DNA of 7,222 nt from assembly GCA_035458525.1 (NCBI GenBank), contig DATHZQ010000060.1, forward strand, positions 1-7,222, read 5' to 3'. Source of the DNA: DATHZQ01 sp035458525. GTDB taxonomy: Bacteria; Actinomycetota; Acidimicrobiia; Spongiisociales; UBA5794. Position numbers and translations under genes: made by a program. The first letter of the stretch is position 1. The number at the start of each line of letters is the position of its first letter. Below the pieces are notes generated by a model. The model was not told the DNA's origin. It saw nothing but the letters and a program-made list of their open reading frames with translations, and did not search any database. Below, piece by piece: positions 1 to 5,528 of the stretch.

Positions 1-298
1 GAAGACGCTTCCCCCATCTGCCGCGGGACCCTTCGGCGCCGTACCAGATCAGGCCGACTGCAGCGGTGGAAACGATGAACGTGACAACGGCAAGCAGGCT
101 CATGATGACCTGCTCCGCTTCATGTGTGTAGGGACTTGAACTGTCGTCCGTCAGGACCGCATACATACCGTACGCCAACAGCACGAAAAGGGCGCTCGCC
201 ACGATCCCCAGCAGCCATCCGATCCCGTGTCGGATTGGATGGCGACGGGGCGTCGCCGCATCGAGACCGTTGGATTCAGCGGCGGCGGAGGACTCCAC
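1..298 (-). CDS. Hypothetical two-helix membrane protein, C-terminus cut by window edge
   Basis: Reading leftward from a GTG at 298, an open frame runs 99 codons to the window edge without a stop. After a polar, Ala/Ser-rich N-terminus of about 30 residues come two hydrophobic stretches. The first (about residues 34-56) includes GWLLGIVASALFVLLAYGMY. The second (about 71-92) includes VIMSLLAVVTFIVSTAAVGL. A short acidic loop containing TDDSSSPYTHEAE separates them, and a basic segment follows the second helix. The start is favoured by an AGAGAGGG Shine-Dalgarno-like run at 307-314, 8 nt upstream; a second in-frame GTG at 307 would overlap that run. I do not recognise a family. Membrane location is inferred from hydrophobicity only. 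The 3' end lies outside the window, so full length and any C-terminal domain are unknown. Confidence 0.6.
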   Translation of the reverse strand, partial: MESSAAAESNGLDAATPRRHPIRHGIGWLLGIVASALFVLLAYGMYAVLTDDSSSPYTHEAEQVIMSLLAVVTFIVSTAAVGLIWYGAEGSRGRWGKRL

Positions 299-377
299 AA
301 CAACCACCCTCTCTGCCCGACCTACACACCGAGCACCGGTTCCACCGAAACCTACCCACGGACCCCGACCGCGGCAA

Positions 378-393
378 TGGGGGTTTTCCCCCA
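378..393. other. Perfect 6-bp hairpin TGGGGG-TTTT-CCCCCA
   Basis: A perfect inverted repeat with a 4-nt loop lies in the 174-bp gap between the broken membrane-protein gene (stop at 473) and the start of the next minus-strand gene (298). On the minus strand the loop reads AAAA and no T-run follows, so it is not a classical intrinsic terminator. It could still end or stabilise transcripts from the upstream broken gene. I see nothing else in 299-472. Confidence 0.4.
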
Positions 394-472
394 ACGCCCT
401 CACCAAAGGCGTCCTCGACCAGCGAGCTGACCGGCTGGTGGCCACAACCGACCGCAACGATCCTTGGCTTGG

Positions 473-743
473 TCAGAGTGAGTGGGATGGGCCCGCTGGC
501 GGTCGCGACCCTTGGCGCCACAGGATCCTCGCAAGAAGCGTGCCGGCGAGGTCTGTGGCGCCAATCAGCACAGCGAGCCACCATCCCCCGTTGCGCCCAT
601 CGCGACGAACGCCAGGACCAGGAAGCTGGCGGCGAACTCGACTCCGATGAACAGTCGGGGTTGCACGGAACCCCAACCGGACCACGGGCCTGCACCGTGG
701 ATGGCGTGCCCCCCTTCTGCGGCGGCAGGTTCGTCTCGATCAC
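473..743 (-). pseudogene. Small two-helix membrane protein, broken by two one-base frame changes in G-runs
   Basis: No single frame is convincing, but three consecutive frames join into one membrane protein. It starts at GTG 743 (VIETNLPPQK) and changes frame at the six-G run at 709-714. It continues as GGHAIHGAGPWSGWGS with a first helix around RLFIGVEFAASFLVLAFVAM, changes frame again at the five-G run at 585-589, and continues with GGWWLAVLIGATDLAGTLLA to a TGA at 473-475. Adding one G to each run restores a 90-residue open frame, since 271 bp plus 2 is exactly 91 codons. Both losses are single G's in G-runs, which suggests either replication-slippage decay or homopolymer errors in the assembly. 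No strong ribosome-binding site precedes the GTG, so the start is the weakest part. I do not recognise a family. Confidence 0.5.
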
Positions 744-889
744 TACATCACCGCGAGCGCACCGTCGAGCGGCGGAGGTCCTTCCTGGAGCTTTCACCAC
801 GGACAGCACGGCTAACCGGATGCTCCGGTCCCCGGGCCGCACATATCACCCACCGCACCCAGCGGTATCGACCACGCAACAACATCCGG
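744..889. other. Non-coding gap upstream of the broken membrane gene
   Basis: Open frames cross this stretch on both strands, but their translations are Arg/Ser/Pro-rich with no recognisable domain, as expected of chance frames in GC-rich DNA. I see no clear promoter or RNA gene here. It separates the broken gene from repeat copy 1. Confidence 0.3.
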
Positions 890-999
890 GATCCGGCAGT
901 TCCGAGCGCGTCGCTGCTCGCTCGCCGCCTTGAGCGACGAATCGCCCCCACCGGCGGGCTACGTTCGGTTGGGTCCTGAGAGAACGAGCACGAAGTGCC
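890..999 (-). repeat. Structured 110-bp direct repeat, copy 1
   Basis: This block recurs at 3713-3823 in the same orientation with only three differences: c923 versus a3746, an extra c in copy 2 at 3808-3809, and a994 versus c3818. It holds short perfect inverted repeats: CGAGC/GCTCG (903-907 with 916-920), GCGA/TCGC around a CGAA loop (934-945) and GCAC/GTGC around a GAA loop (988-998). The a994/c3818 difference falls in the loop of the last one, leaving its stem intact. Similarity stops sharply on both sides. The copy lies about 250 bp after the lipoprotein stop codon. It is drawn on the minus strand because that is the direction of local transcription; which strand matters is unknown. Confidence 0.8.
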
Positions 1000-1216
1000 T
1001 GATAGGGCTGTAGGGGTGGCTGCGGGGTGTTTGGTTCCGTAGCGTTGCAGGGGTCCTGGCGGGTGTCGCTCTCGAGGTGCCTGCCACCCGACTGGGTTGG
1101 CTTTCGAGCGAGCTGTCGTGCCCGCTCTGGGCGGGTCGGTGATTGGGGGCGTTATTGCACCAGAACCGACGGTCTGCGCGGGAAGATCAAGCCGCTCGCT
1201 GGGCGCCTATCCGTCG

Positions 1217-1244
1217 ATCGCGTCGATCTCTCTAACGACGCGAT
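1217..1244 (-). terminator. Hairpin just downstream of the lipoprotein gene, possible terminator
   Basis: A perfect 9-bp stem (ATCGCGTCG with CGACGCGAT) encloses a 10-nt loop and lies 6 nt past the stop codon at 1251-1253. The position fits a transcription terminator or a 3'-end stabilising hairpin. No T-run follows the stem on the minus strand, so intrinsic termination would be of the U-tract-free type sometimes proposed for actinobacteria. The rest of 1000-1216 holds no gene I can support. Confidence 0.45.
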
Positions 1245-1250
1245 GGTTCG

Positions 1251-2102
1251 TCAGTCGTCCTCGGTGACGGCCTCGCACTCCGTGGCGAACTCTAGGTAGG
1301 CCTCCGGTGGTGGCATATCGTGCTCGAAGCGATCGAGGAGGAATGTGCCCGACTCGCTGGGCACCATATAGAGGGTGAGATTCATCTCGGTGCTGAGGTC
1401 GACAGCCATGTCGCTCTGTTCCTCGACGCTCCCGGGAGGAAGTCTCCAGAAGACAAAGGAGAAATCACCGACATACGTACAACCCGCCTCCGCAACGTTG
1501 AACTCAGCCCCCAACGACAAGGCAGCCTCTACGGTGCTGAGCACGACTGGCTCGTCGTGCCACGCTGCATCCTCGACAGTGATCGACGAAATTAAGTGAT
1601 TGCCTGGATCCAGATCCGCAGTGAAGGGAAGGACCATGACGGCCGATTGCCAACCTTCCTGGTCATCGAGATCCTCCACGGGCTCATCGCCCATCATCAG
1701 GACAACGTCCTGTGGAAGCTCAAGTTCGGCGTCGATCGACCCGTCTGCTGTCGACAAGTTCAGTGTTACCGACGCTGGCGGTGCGGGCCGTGTCACGCCC
1801 TCACCGAACGGCACGAATCCAAGCGTGAGGAAACCGGCGACCCCCGTAGACGCCTCGACTGTGGACGGTGGATGAGTAGTCGTCGGTGGCCTTGTCGTGG
1901 TAGTAGACGACGTCGTCGTTGAGGTGGCCAAAGTCGTGGTGCTACTCGACGATGTTGTCGTCAGCGCAAGCGAGGTCGTGCTCGTCACTGACTGGGTGGT
2001 GCTCGTCGATGCTTGAGCGGCACCCTGACCTTCGGTTCCATCCCCTCCACCACAAGCAGCCGCAACAAGAACTAGAACCACCGCCATTGGCAAAGCTCGC
2101 AT
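1251..2102 (-). CDS. Secreted lipoprotein with Thr/Ser-rich linker, unknown function
   Basis: Starting at ATG 2102 gives 283 residues. MRALPMAVVLVLVAAAC is a lipoprotein signal peptide: a positively charged start, a hydrophobic core, then Cys17 followed by GGG, so the mature protein should be lipid-anchored outside the membrane. Residues 32-80 are a low-complexity Thr/Ser linker ending in Pro-rich RPPTTTHPPS. From about residue 86 to the end is a beta-rich-looking acidic domain with two Cys (208 and 276) that could form a disulfide. The longer frame opening at 2180 was rejected because its extra residues precede the signal peptide. An AAAGGGGG run 5 nt upstream supports ATG 2102. No enzyme motif is visible and I do not recognise the C-terminal domain. 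The linker suggests it is held away from the membrane, perhaps to bind a ligand or the cell wall. Confidence 0.8.
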   Translation of the reverse strand: MRALPMAVVLVLVAAACGGGDGTEGQGAAQASTSTTQSVTSTTSLALTTTSSSSTTTLATSTTTSSTTTTRPPTTTHPPSTVEASTGVAGFLTLGFVPFGEGVTRPAPPASVTLNLSTADGSIDAELELPQDVVLMMGDEPVEDLDDQEGWQSAVMVLPFTADLDPGNHLISSITVEDAAWHDEPVVLSTVEAALSLGAEFNVAEAGCTYVGDFSFVFWRLPPGSVEEQSDMAVDLSTEMNLTLYMVPSESGTFLLDRFEHDMPPPEAYLEFATECEAVTEDD

Positions 2103-2309
2103 GACGGCCCCCTTTCCCGAGACGCCGACTCGCCCGCGGCCACTCGCCACACAAGACAGCGCGGCGTCACACTCCACCATCGACCATTGCCAAACGGCGC
2201 GCTAGAGGGCATCGGTCCCGGGTCGCACCGGAGCCACGGTGTGATCAAGAGGAGAAGGACTCAACAGCGAACTGAGCCCTGCACCAAGCAAGCCGTGGGC
2301 GCAGCAGGT

Positions 2310-2333
2310 TGGGCTTCCCCCGCAACCGTGGAG
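2310..2333 (+). repeat. IS3 left terminal inverted repeat
   Basis: TGGGCTTCCCCCGCAACCGT and the next four bases pair with 3623-3646 at 19 of 24 positions. The end lies 59 bp beyond the orfB stop and is flanked outside by GGT (2307-2309). Confidence 0.75.
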
Positions 2334-2392
2334 GGTTTCTGATCGGGGTTGCAGTCTTGCACGCCGTGTGACGCGGTGTGCGGGACCGGGTT

Positions 2393-3313
2393 TCATGCTG
2401 CTCGCTGCTGGTCCTCCTCGTTGGTTGCGGTTCGGTCGGCGATGAGCTGTTCGTAAACGACGGGTGGGAGCATCTCGCAGGCGCTGTGGCGCCGGCGGTT
2501 GTTGTAGGCGTCGATGAAGCGGGCGACAGCGCGCCGCGCCTGGTCTTTGGTGTCGAACCGGTTGCGGGACAGCAGTTCGTGCTCGAGGGTCGAGTTGAAG
2601 CTCTCGGCGGCGGCGTTGTCCAGCGCCGAACCGACTCTGCCCATCGACTGGGTCACCCCGAGGGTCGAGCAGGCTGTGGCGAACAGGTCTCCGACGTATT
2701 CGCCGCCCCGATCGGAGTGAAAGATCACCCCGGTGATGTCGCCGCCGCGTACCGCGGCGGCCATACACAATGCTGCTTTGGCGAGCTGCGAGTCGTGGTG
2801 CTCGCCGAGGGCGAAGCCCAGCAATCGCCGGGACCCGAGGTCCAACACGGTCGCCAGATACAACTTGCCTTCACCGGTGGGGATCTCGGTCAGGTCGCCG
2901 CACCAGCGTTGATCGATCCCGTCGGCACCGAAGTCCCGGCCGATCAAGTCCGGGATCGGCGCCGCCGCCTTGTCGGGGCGGGTCAGGCTACGACGTTTGC
3001 GTTTCGGAGACCTGCCCTGGAGGCCTTGACGGGCCATCGAGGCAGCCACCGTCTTCTTCGACACCCGCCACCCATCGGCCACCAGGTCCTCCCACACCCG
3101 CGGCGACCCATACGTGTGTGGTGTGCCACCCGAATCGTCGAAGGACGCCTTGACCGCAGCGTCGAGCTCGGCCCGGCGCAGCTGACGGGGCGTCGGAGGC
3201 CGGTCGTGCCATTTGTAGAACCAGGACTCGGACACACCCAACAACCGGCAGGTCACTGCGTGGGGAACCCGATGCTCGGTCCTCTGGGAAGCGATGAACG
3301 ACGCCACGCTCAC
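2393..3313 (-). CDS. IS3-family transposase OrfB (DDE catalytic subunit)
   Basis: This is the catalytic part of the IS3 transposase, which cuts and joins DNA at the element ends. From GTG 3313 it is 306 residues. Residues 1-110 form the N-terminal helical/HTH-like region (VTCRLLGVSESWFYKW-type start, then TYGSPRVWEDL). The integrase core follows, with D140 (WCGDLTEI), D201 (IFHSDRGGEY) and E237 (DNAAAESFN); the D-to-E spacing of 35 residues is the family standard. The C-terminus carries the usual IDAYNNRRRHSA motif. The frame is open to a GTG at 3334, but AAGGAGG at 3321-3327 lies exactly 7 nt before the GTG at 3313, and that GTG overlaps the orfA TGA as GTGA. I therefore prefer 3313 and translational coupling. 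A -1 frameshift making an OrfAB fusion, common in IS3, remains possible because orfB is in the -1 frame. Confidence 0.92.
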   Translation of the reverse strand: MSVASFIASQRTEHRVPHAVTCRLLGVSESWFYKWHDRPPTPRQLRRAELDAAVKASFDDSGGTPHTYGSPRVWEDLVADGWRVSKKTVAASMARQGLQGRSPKRKRRSLTRPDKAAAPIPDLIGRDFGADGIDQRWCGDLTEIPTGEGKLYLATVLDLGSRRLLGFALGEHHDSQLAKAALCMAAAVRGGDITGVIFHSDRGGEYVGDLFATACSTLGVTQSMGRVGSALDNAAAESFNSTLEHELLSRNRFDTKDQARRAVARFIDAYNNRRRHSACEMLPPVVYEQLIADRTATNEEDQQRAA

Positions 3314-3600
3314 CTCATCGCCTCCTTGACCCACAGGACCACGGATCGCTTGAGGACATCACGCTCCATCCGCAGCTCAGCGTTCTCGCTGCGCAGCCGA
3401 GCCAGCTCGGCGCGATCGTCCGACGACAGACCTTCCTTCTCGCCACGCTCGATCCTGTCCTTGTTCACCCAGTTGCCGAGAGTCCCTTCGTTGATCCCAA
3501 GATCCCGAGCCACCTGCGCGATCGGCTTACCCGTCTCTCGGACGATCCGCACCGCCCCCTCACGGAACTCAGGGTCATACTTTCTTCGTGTCTCCGACAT
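3310..3600 (-). CDS. IS3-family transposase OrfA (HTH protein)
   Basis: This is the DNA-binding partner of the transposase, which recognises the IS ends and can act alone or fused to OrfB. From ATG 3600 it is 96 residues. Residues about 8-45 form a helix-turn-helix of the Tnp_1/HTH_Tnp type (YDPEFREGAVRIV, then IAQVARDLGINEGTLGNWV). A C-terminal leucine-zipper-like heptad stretch (LARLRSENAELRMERDVLK) probably mediates multimerisation. AGGAG at 3606-3610 is 5 nt upstream of ATG 3600 and decides the start over the GTG at 3606, which overlaps the ribosome-binding site. Its TGA at 3310-3312 overlaps the GTG start of orfB. Confidence 0.9.
   Translation of the reverse strand: MSETRRKYDPEFREGAVRIVRETGKPIAQVARDLGINEGTLGNWVNKDRIERGEKEGLSSDDRAELARLRSENAELRMERDVLKRSVVLWVKEAMR
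3321..3327 (-). promoter_or_regulatory. Strong ribosome-binding site for orfB inside the orfA end
   Basis: AAGGAGG lies within the last codons of orfA, 7 nt before GTG 3313. Together with the GTGA stop/start overlap this supports reinitiation of orfB. In an element that also frameshifts it could instead act as an internal stimulator. Confidence 0.6.
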
Positions 3601-3614
3601 ACCCACTCCTCATT

Positions 3615-3628
3615 GTGGATGTCTCCAC
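3615..3628 (-). promoter_or_regulatory. Small hairpin between the IS end and the orfA ribosome-binding site
   Basis: GTGGA-TGTC-TCCAC is a perfect 5-bp stem with a 4-nt loop, partly inside the right terminal repeat and just upstream of the orfA AGGAG. Hairpins in this position in IS elements can keep transcripts entering from outside from translating the transposase. That role is inferred; the hairpin itself is visible. Confidence 0.35.
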
Positions 3629-3646
3629 GGTAAGGGGGGATGCCCG
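3623..3646 (-). repeat. IS3 right terminal inverted repeat
   Basis: Read on the minus strand it starts CGGGCATCCCCCCTTACCGT and matches the left end at 19 of 24 positions. It is flanked by GGT at 3647-3649. Its outermost base differs from the terminal T of the left end. Confidence 0.75.
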
Positions 3647-3674
3647 GGTCCCCTGCATGACCGCCCAGAATGAC

Positions 3675-3708
3675 GCCCAAGGAGGCGGACTTGGGCCAAG
3701 CCAGTCCG
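3675..3708. other. Two overlapping, mutually exclusive hairpins
   Basis: Stem A pairs GCCCAAG (3675-3681) with CTTGGGC (3690-3696) perfectly over 7 bp. Stem B pairs CGGACTTGG (3686-3694) with CCAGTCCG (3701-3708), 8 bp with one bulged T. They share 3690-3694, so only one can form at a time. They lie between the IS end and repeat copy 2. No coding sequence overlaps them. Function is unknown. Confidence 0.35.
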
Positions 3709-3712
3709 AGCC

Positions 3713-3823
3713 GATCCGGCAGTTCCGAGCGCGTCGCTGCTCGCTAGCCGCCTTGAGCGACGAATCGCCCCCACCGGCGGGCTACGTTCGGTTGGGTCCT
3801 GAGAGAACCGAGCACGACGTGCC
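3713..3823 (-). repeat. Structured 110-bp direct repeat, copy 2
   Basis: This is the second copy of the block at 890-999, in the same orientation, offset by about 2,823 bp and one base longer. The CGAGC/GCTCG, GCGA/TCGC and GCAC/GTGC stems are all kept. The extra c at 3808-3809 extends a GGTT/AACC pairing to five base pairs when read on the minus strand. It begins about 265 bp after the dehydrogenase stop codon and ends 67 bp from the IS. It lies outside the IS boundaries, so it is not part of that element. Confidence 0.8.
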
Positions 3824-4088
3824 GATCCCGCGCGCGTGGCTGAATGTGCGTTTCTGCTCCGTATTTGGCGATCGGCTCGTCGGAGAAGGGACGACGTAGG
3901 AGTTTGTCCGGCTTGGTGGGCCCCATAAGGCGGCCTATCACACCTGGGTACTCTGCTCCGCACTGGGCCTGAGTAATGGAGCAAGATTTGTTGAGCCGTT
4001 CGGTGTGTTGCTCGTTGAGGCTTCGATGCTTCCTTCGGCTGCCGCTTCGGAGGCGTGCCACCTGGCTTCCGAGGAGATGCACATCGAG
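3824..4088. other. Non-coding gap downstream of the dehydrogenase operon
   Basis: A 112-codon minus-strand frame begins 7 nt after the dehydrogenase stop and runs into repeat copy 2. It has no recognisable motif, and the frame is not kept in copy 1, so I do not call a gene. A loose stem (TGCTCC 3954-3959 with GGAGCA 3978-3983) is the only structure I saw, and its loop is long. No clear terminator for the operon is visible. Confidence 0.3.
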
Positions 4089-5528
4089 TCAGTGGCTCGC
4101 CAGTTCGCCGCCTGTCGGCGTCATGGCGCGGCGAACTCGGTCGATTGCGATAGTGAGCGCATGGGTTCGCCACTCGTCGGCCTCGACCCCGGCGATGAGA
4201 TCCCAAGCCTTCTCCAGATGTGCGAGCACGAAGGCGCGATCGTCGGCTTCGGCCCAGGAGGTGCTTTGCTGGTTTTGCATCCATTCGGTGTATGAGGCGA
4301 TCACTCCTCCGGCGTTGGCGACGATATCGGGCACGACCGGCACTCCAGCTTCGTGGAGCGCGGCTTCTGCCGAGGGTGTCGTCGGGCCGTTGGCCGCCTC
4401 GACGATCAGGCGGGCGGTGACGTTGCGCGCCATAGCTGTGTTGAGGGTGCCCTCCATCGCGGCCGGGACCGCGATGTCGCACGGGATTGCGAGCACGCTG
4501 CCGTCCACGGCTTCGGCGTGCGGATACGCGACGAGCGGTCGTCGATCATGCCGAGTCCACTCGAGGAGATTCCTGATGTCGATACCGGCCGGGGAGTGAA
4601 TCGTGCCGGTGACGTCGGCGACGCCGATCACGGTGGCGCCGCGTTCGGCGAGTTCGATAGCGGCCCACGTCCCGACCGCGCCGAAGCCTTCGACGACGAC
4701 CCGAGCTCGCTCGAGGCGCCCAATGCTCCGGTAGGCCAGGTCGGCAACGTGAGCGACCCCAACGCCGGTGGCCTTGGGACGAAAAGACGTCCCCCCCATG
4801 GTGATTGGCTTGCCGGTGACGAGCGCCGGGTTGTGCTGTCCGGCCTCGGAGGCCGCCTGGAGGACCCAACGCATTGTCTCCGTGGTCGTGCCCAGGTCCG
4901 GCGCCATCACGTCGACATCTGCTCCGATCACGGGGAGCATGCCCAGCGTGTAGCGGCGGGTTACCTCCATGAGCTCGCGGCGGGATAGCCGGGTTGGGTC
5001 GCAGGGCACTCCGCCCTTGGCTCCACCGAAGGGCACGCCGGCCAGGGCGGTCTTCCAGGTCATGAGACGGGCGAGGGCGGTTACGTCGGCAGCCGAGACG
5101 GCCGGGTGGTAACGGATTCCTCCCTTGGCGGGACCGAGGGCACGGGAGTGTTGTACCCGATACCCGGTGAACACCTCGAACGACCCGTCGTCCCGCACCA
5201 ACGGGATCTCGATCTCGACGGAGCGGGAAGCGCAGTGCAGCGCGCAGCTCACCGCGAGATCGAGGCCCATCAGTTCCGTGGCGCGGTGAAAGCGGGTTGC
5301 CTCCCAGTCCAGCAACCCACCGTGGTCGCCGTCGCCGGCGTCTACGTCGGGGAGGTGGGAGTGGTGATGTGACGAGTTGGGGCACCGTTCGCCGGCCGAG
5401 CTGTGATGCTCGTCGACCTGGCTCGAATCGTCCCATTCATCGCTGGCGAGCGCCGGGGCGGCATCGGGTTCGGGATCTGCCGGATGGCAATCTGCGTGGC
5501 GAACTGGCCGAGCTGTCCGACCTGTCAT
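4089..5528 (-). CDS. Glu/Leu/Phe/Val dehydrogenase, glutamate dehydrogenase type (gdhA-like), with His-rich N-terminal extension
   Basis: The enzyme should catalyse reversible NAD(P)-dependent oxidative deamination of glutamate to 2-oxoglutarate and ammonium in the cytoplasm. From ATG 5528 it is 479 residues; the family is usually about 410-430. The core starts near residue 76. Substrate and catalytic lysines appear in GPAKGGIRYHP (K135), MTWKTALAG (K159) and GGAKGG (K171), with the catalytic Asp in APDLGT (D211). The nucleotide-binding glycines are in VEGFGAVGTW (281-286), followed by EAANGPTT and NAGGVIASYTEWMQN. The SYxEWxQN ending favours glutamate over leucine as substrate. Residues 1-75 are extra, acidic and His-rich (HHSSAGERC, SSHHHSH). 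The start is set by an ATGA overlap with the methyltransferase stop; no better in-frame start precedes the core. The open frame extends upstream to 6263, but that part shadows the methyltransferase gene. Confidence 0.9.
   Translation of the reverse strand: MTGRTARPVRHADCHPADPEPDAAPALASDEWDDSSQVDEHHSSAGERCPNSSHHHSHLPDVDAGDGDHGGLLDWEATRFHRATELMGLDLAVSCALHCASRSVEIEIPLVRDDGSFEVFTGYRVQHSRALGPAKGGIRYHPAVSAADVTALARLMTWKTALAGVPFGGAKGGVPCDPTRLSRRELMEVTRRYTLGMLPVIGADVDVMAPDLGTTTETMRWVLQAASEAGQHNPALVTGKPITMGGTSFRPKATGVGVAHVADLAYRSIGRLERARVVVEGFGAVGTWAAIELAERGATVIGVADVTGTIHSPAGIDIRNLLEWTRHDRRPLVAYPHAEAVDGSVLAIPCDIAVPAAMEGTLNTAMARNVTARLIVEAANGPTTPSAEAALHEAGVPVVPDIVANAGGVIASYTEWMQNQQSTSWAEADDRAFVLAHLEKAWDLIAGVEADEWRTHALTIAIDRVRRAMTPTGGELASH

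Larger units (their letters stand above)
2310..3646 (-). mobile_element. Complete IS3-family insertion sequence, 1337 bp
   Basis: The ends form imperfect inverted repeats. Left end 2310-2333 starts TGGGCTTCCCCC; right end 3623-3646, read inward, starts CGGGCATCCCCC. Nineteen of 24 positions match, and both share ACCGTGGAG at the inner edge. GGT occurs immediately outside each end (2307-2309 and 3647-3649), as expected of the 3-bp target duplication typical of this family. Inside are orfA and orfB with an intact catalytic triad. The left end has the usual terminal TG, whereas the right end is CG instead of TG, so one terminal base differs from the IS3 rule. Length, gene order and duplication size all fit IS3. 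The intact frames and matching duplication suggest a fairly recent insertion. Confidence 0.85.

Noticed and set aside
276..842. 188-codon minus-strand frame over the broken gene and membrane-gene start
   Set aside because: It is low-complexity Arg/Ser/Pro. Only its stretch near VIETNLPPQK looks usable, as the start of the broken membrane gene.
890..999. Integron attC site or tRNA remnant in the repeat
   Set aside because: GTTGGGT resembles one attC core box, but no partner box lies at a suitable distance in either copy. No tRNA arms or T-loop motif can be drawn.
2378..3673. 431-codon plus-strand frame across the IS
   Set aside because: It lies antisense to both transposase genes, which have clear motifs, and its translation shows no domain. 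Long antisense frames are common in GC-rich DNA.
3744..4082. 112-codon minus-strand frame after the dehydrogenase
   Set aside because: It has no motif and runs into the repeat, where the matching frame in copy 1 is broken by a one-base difference.
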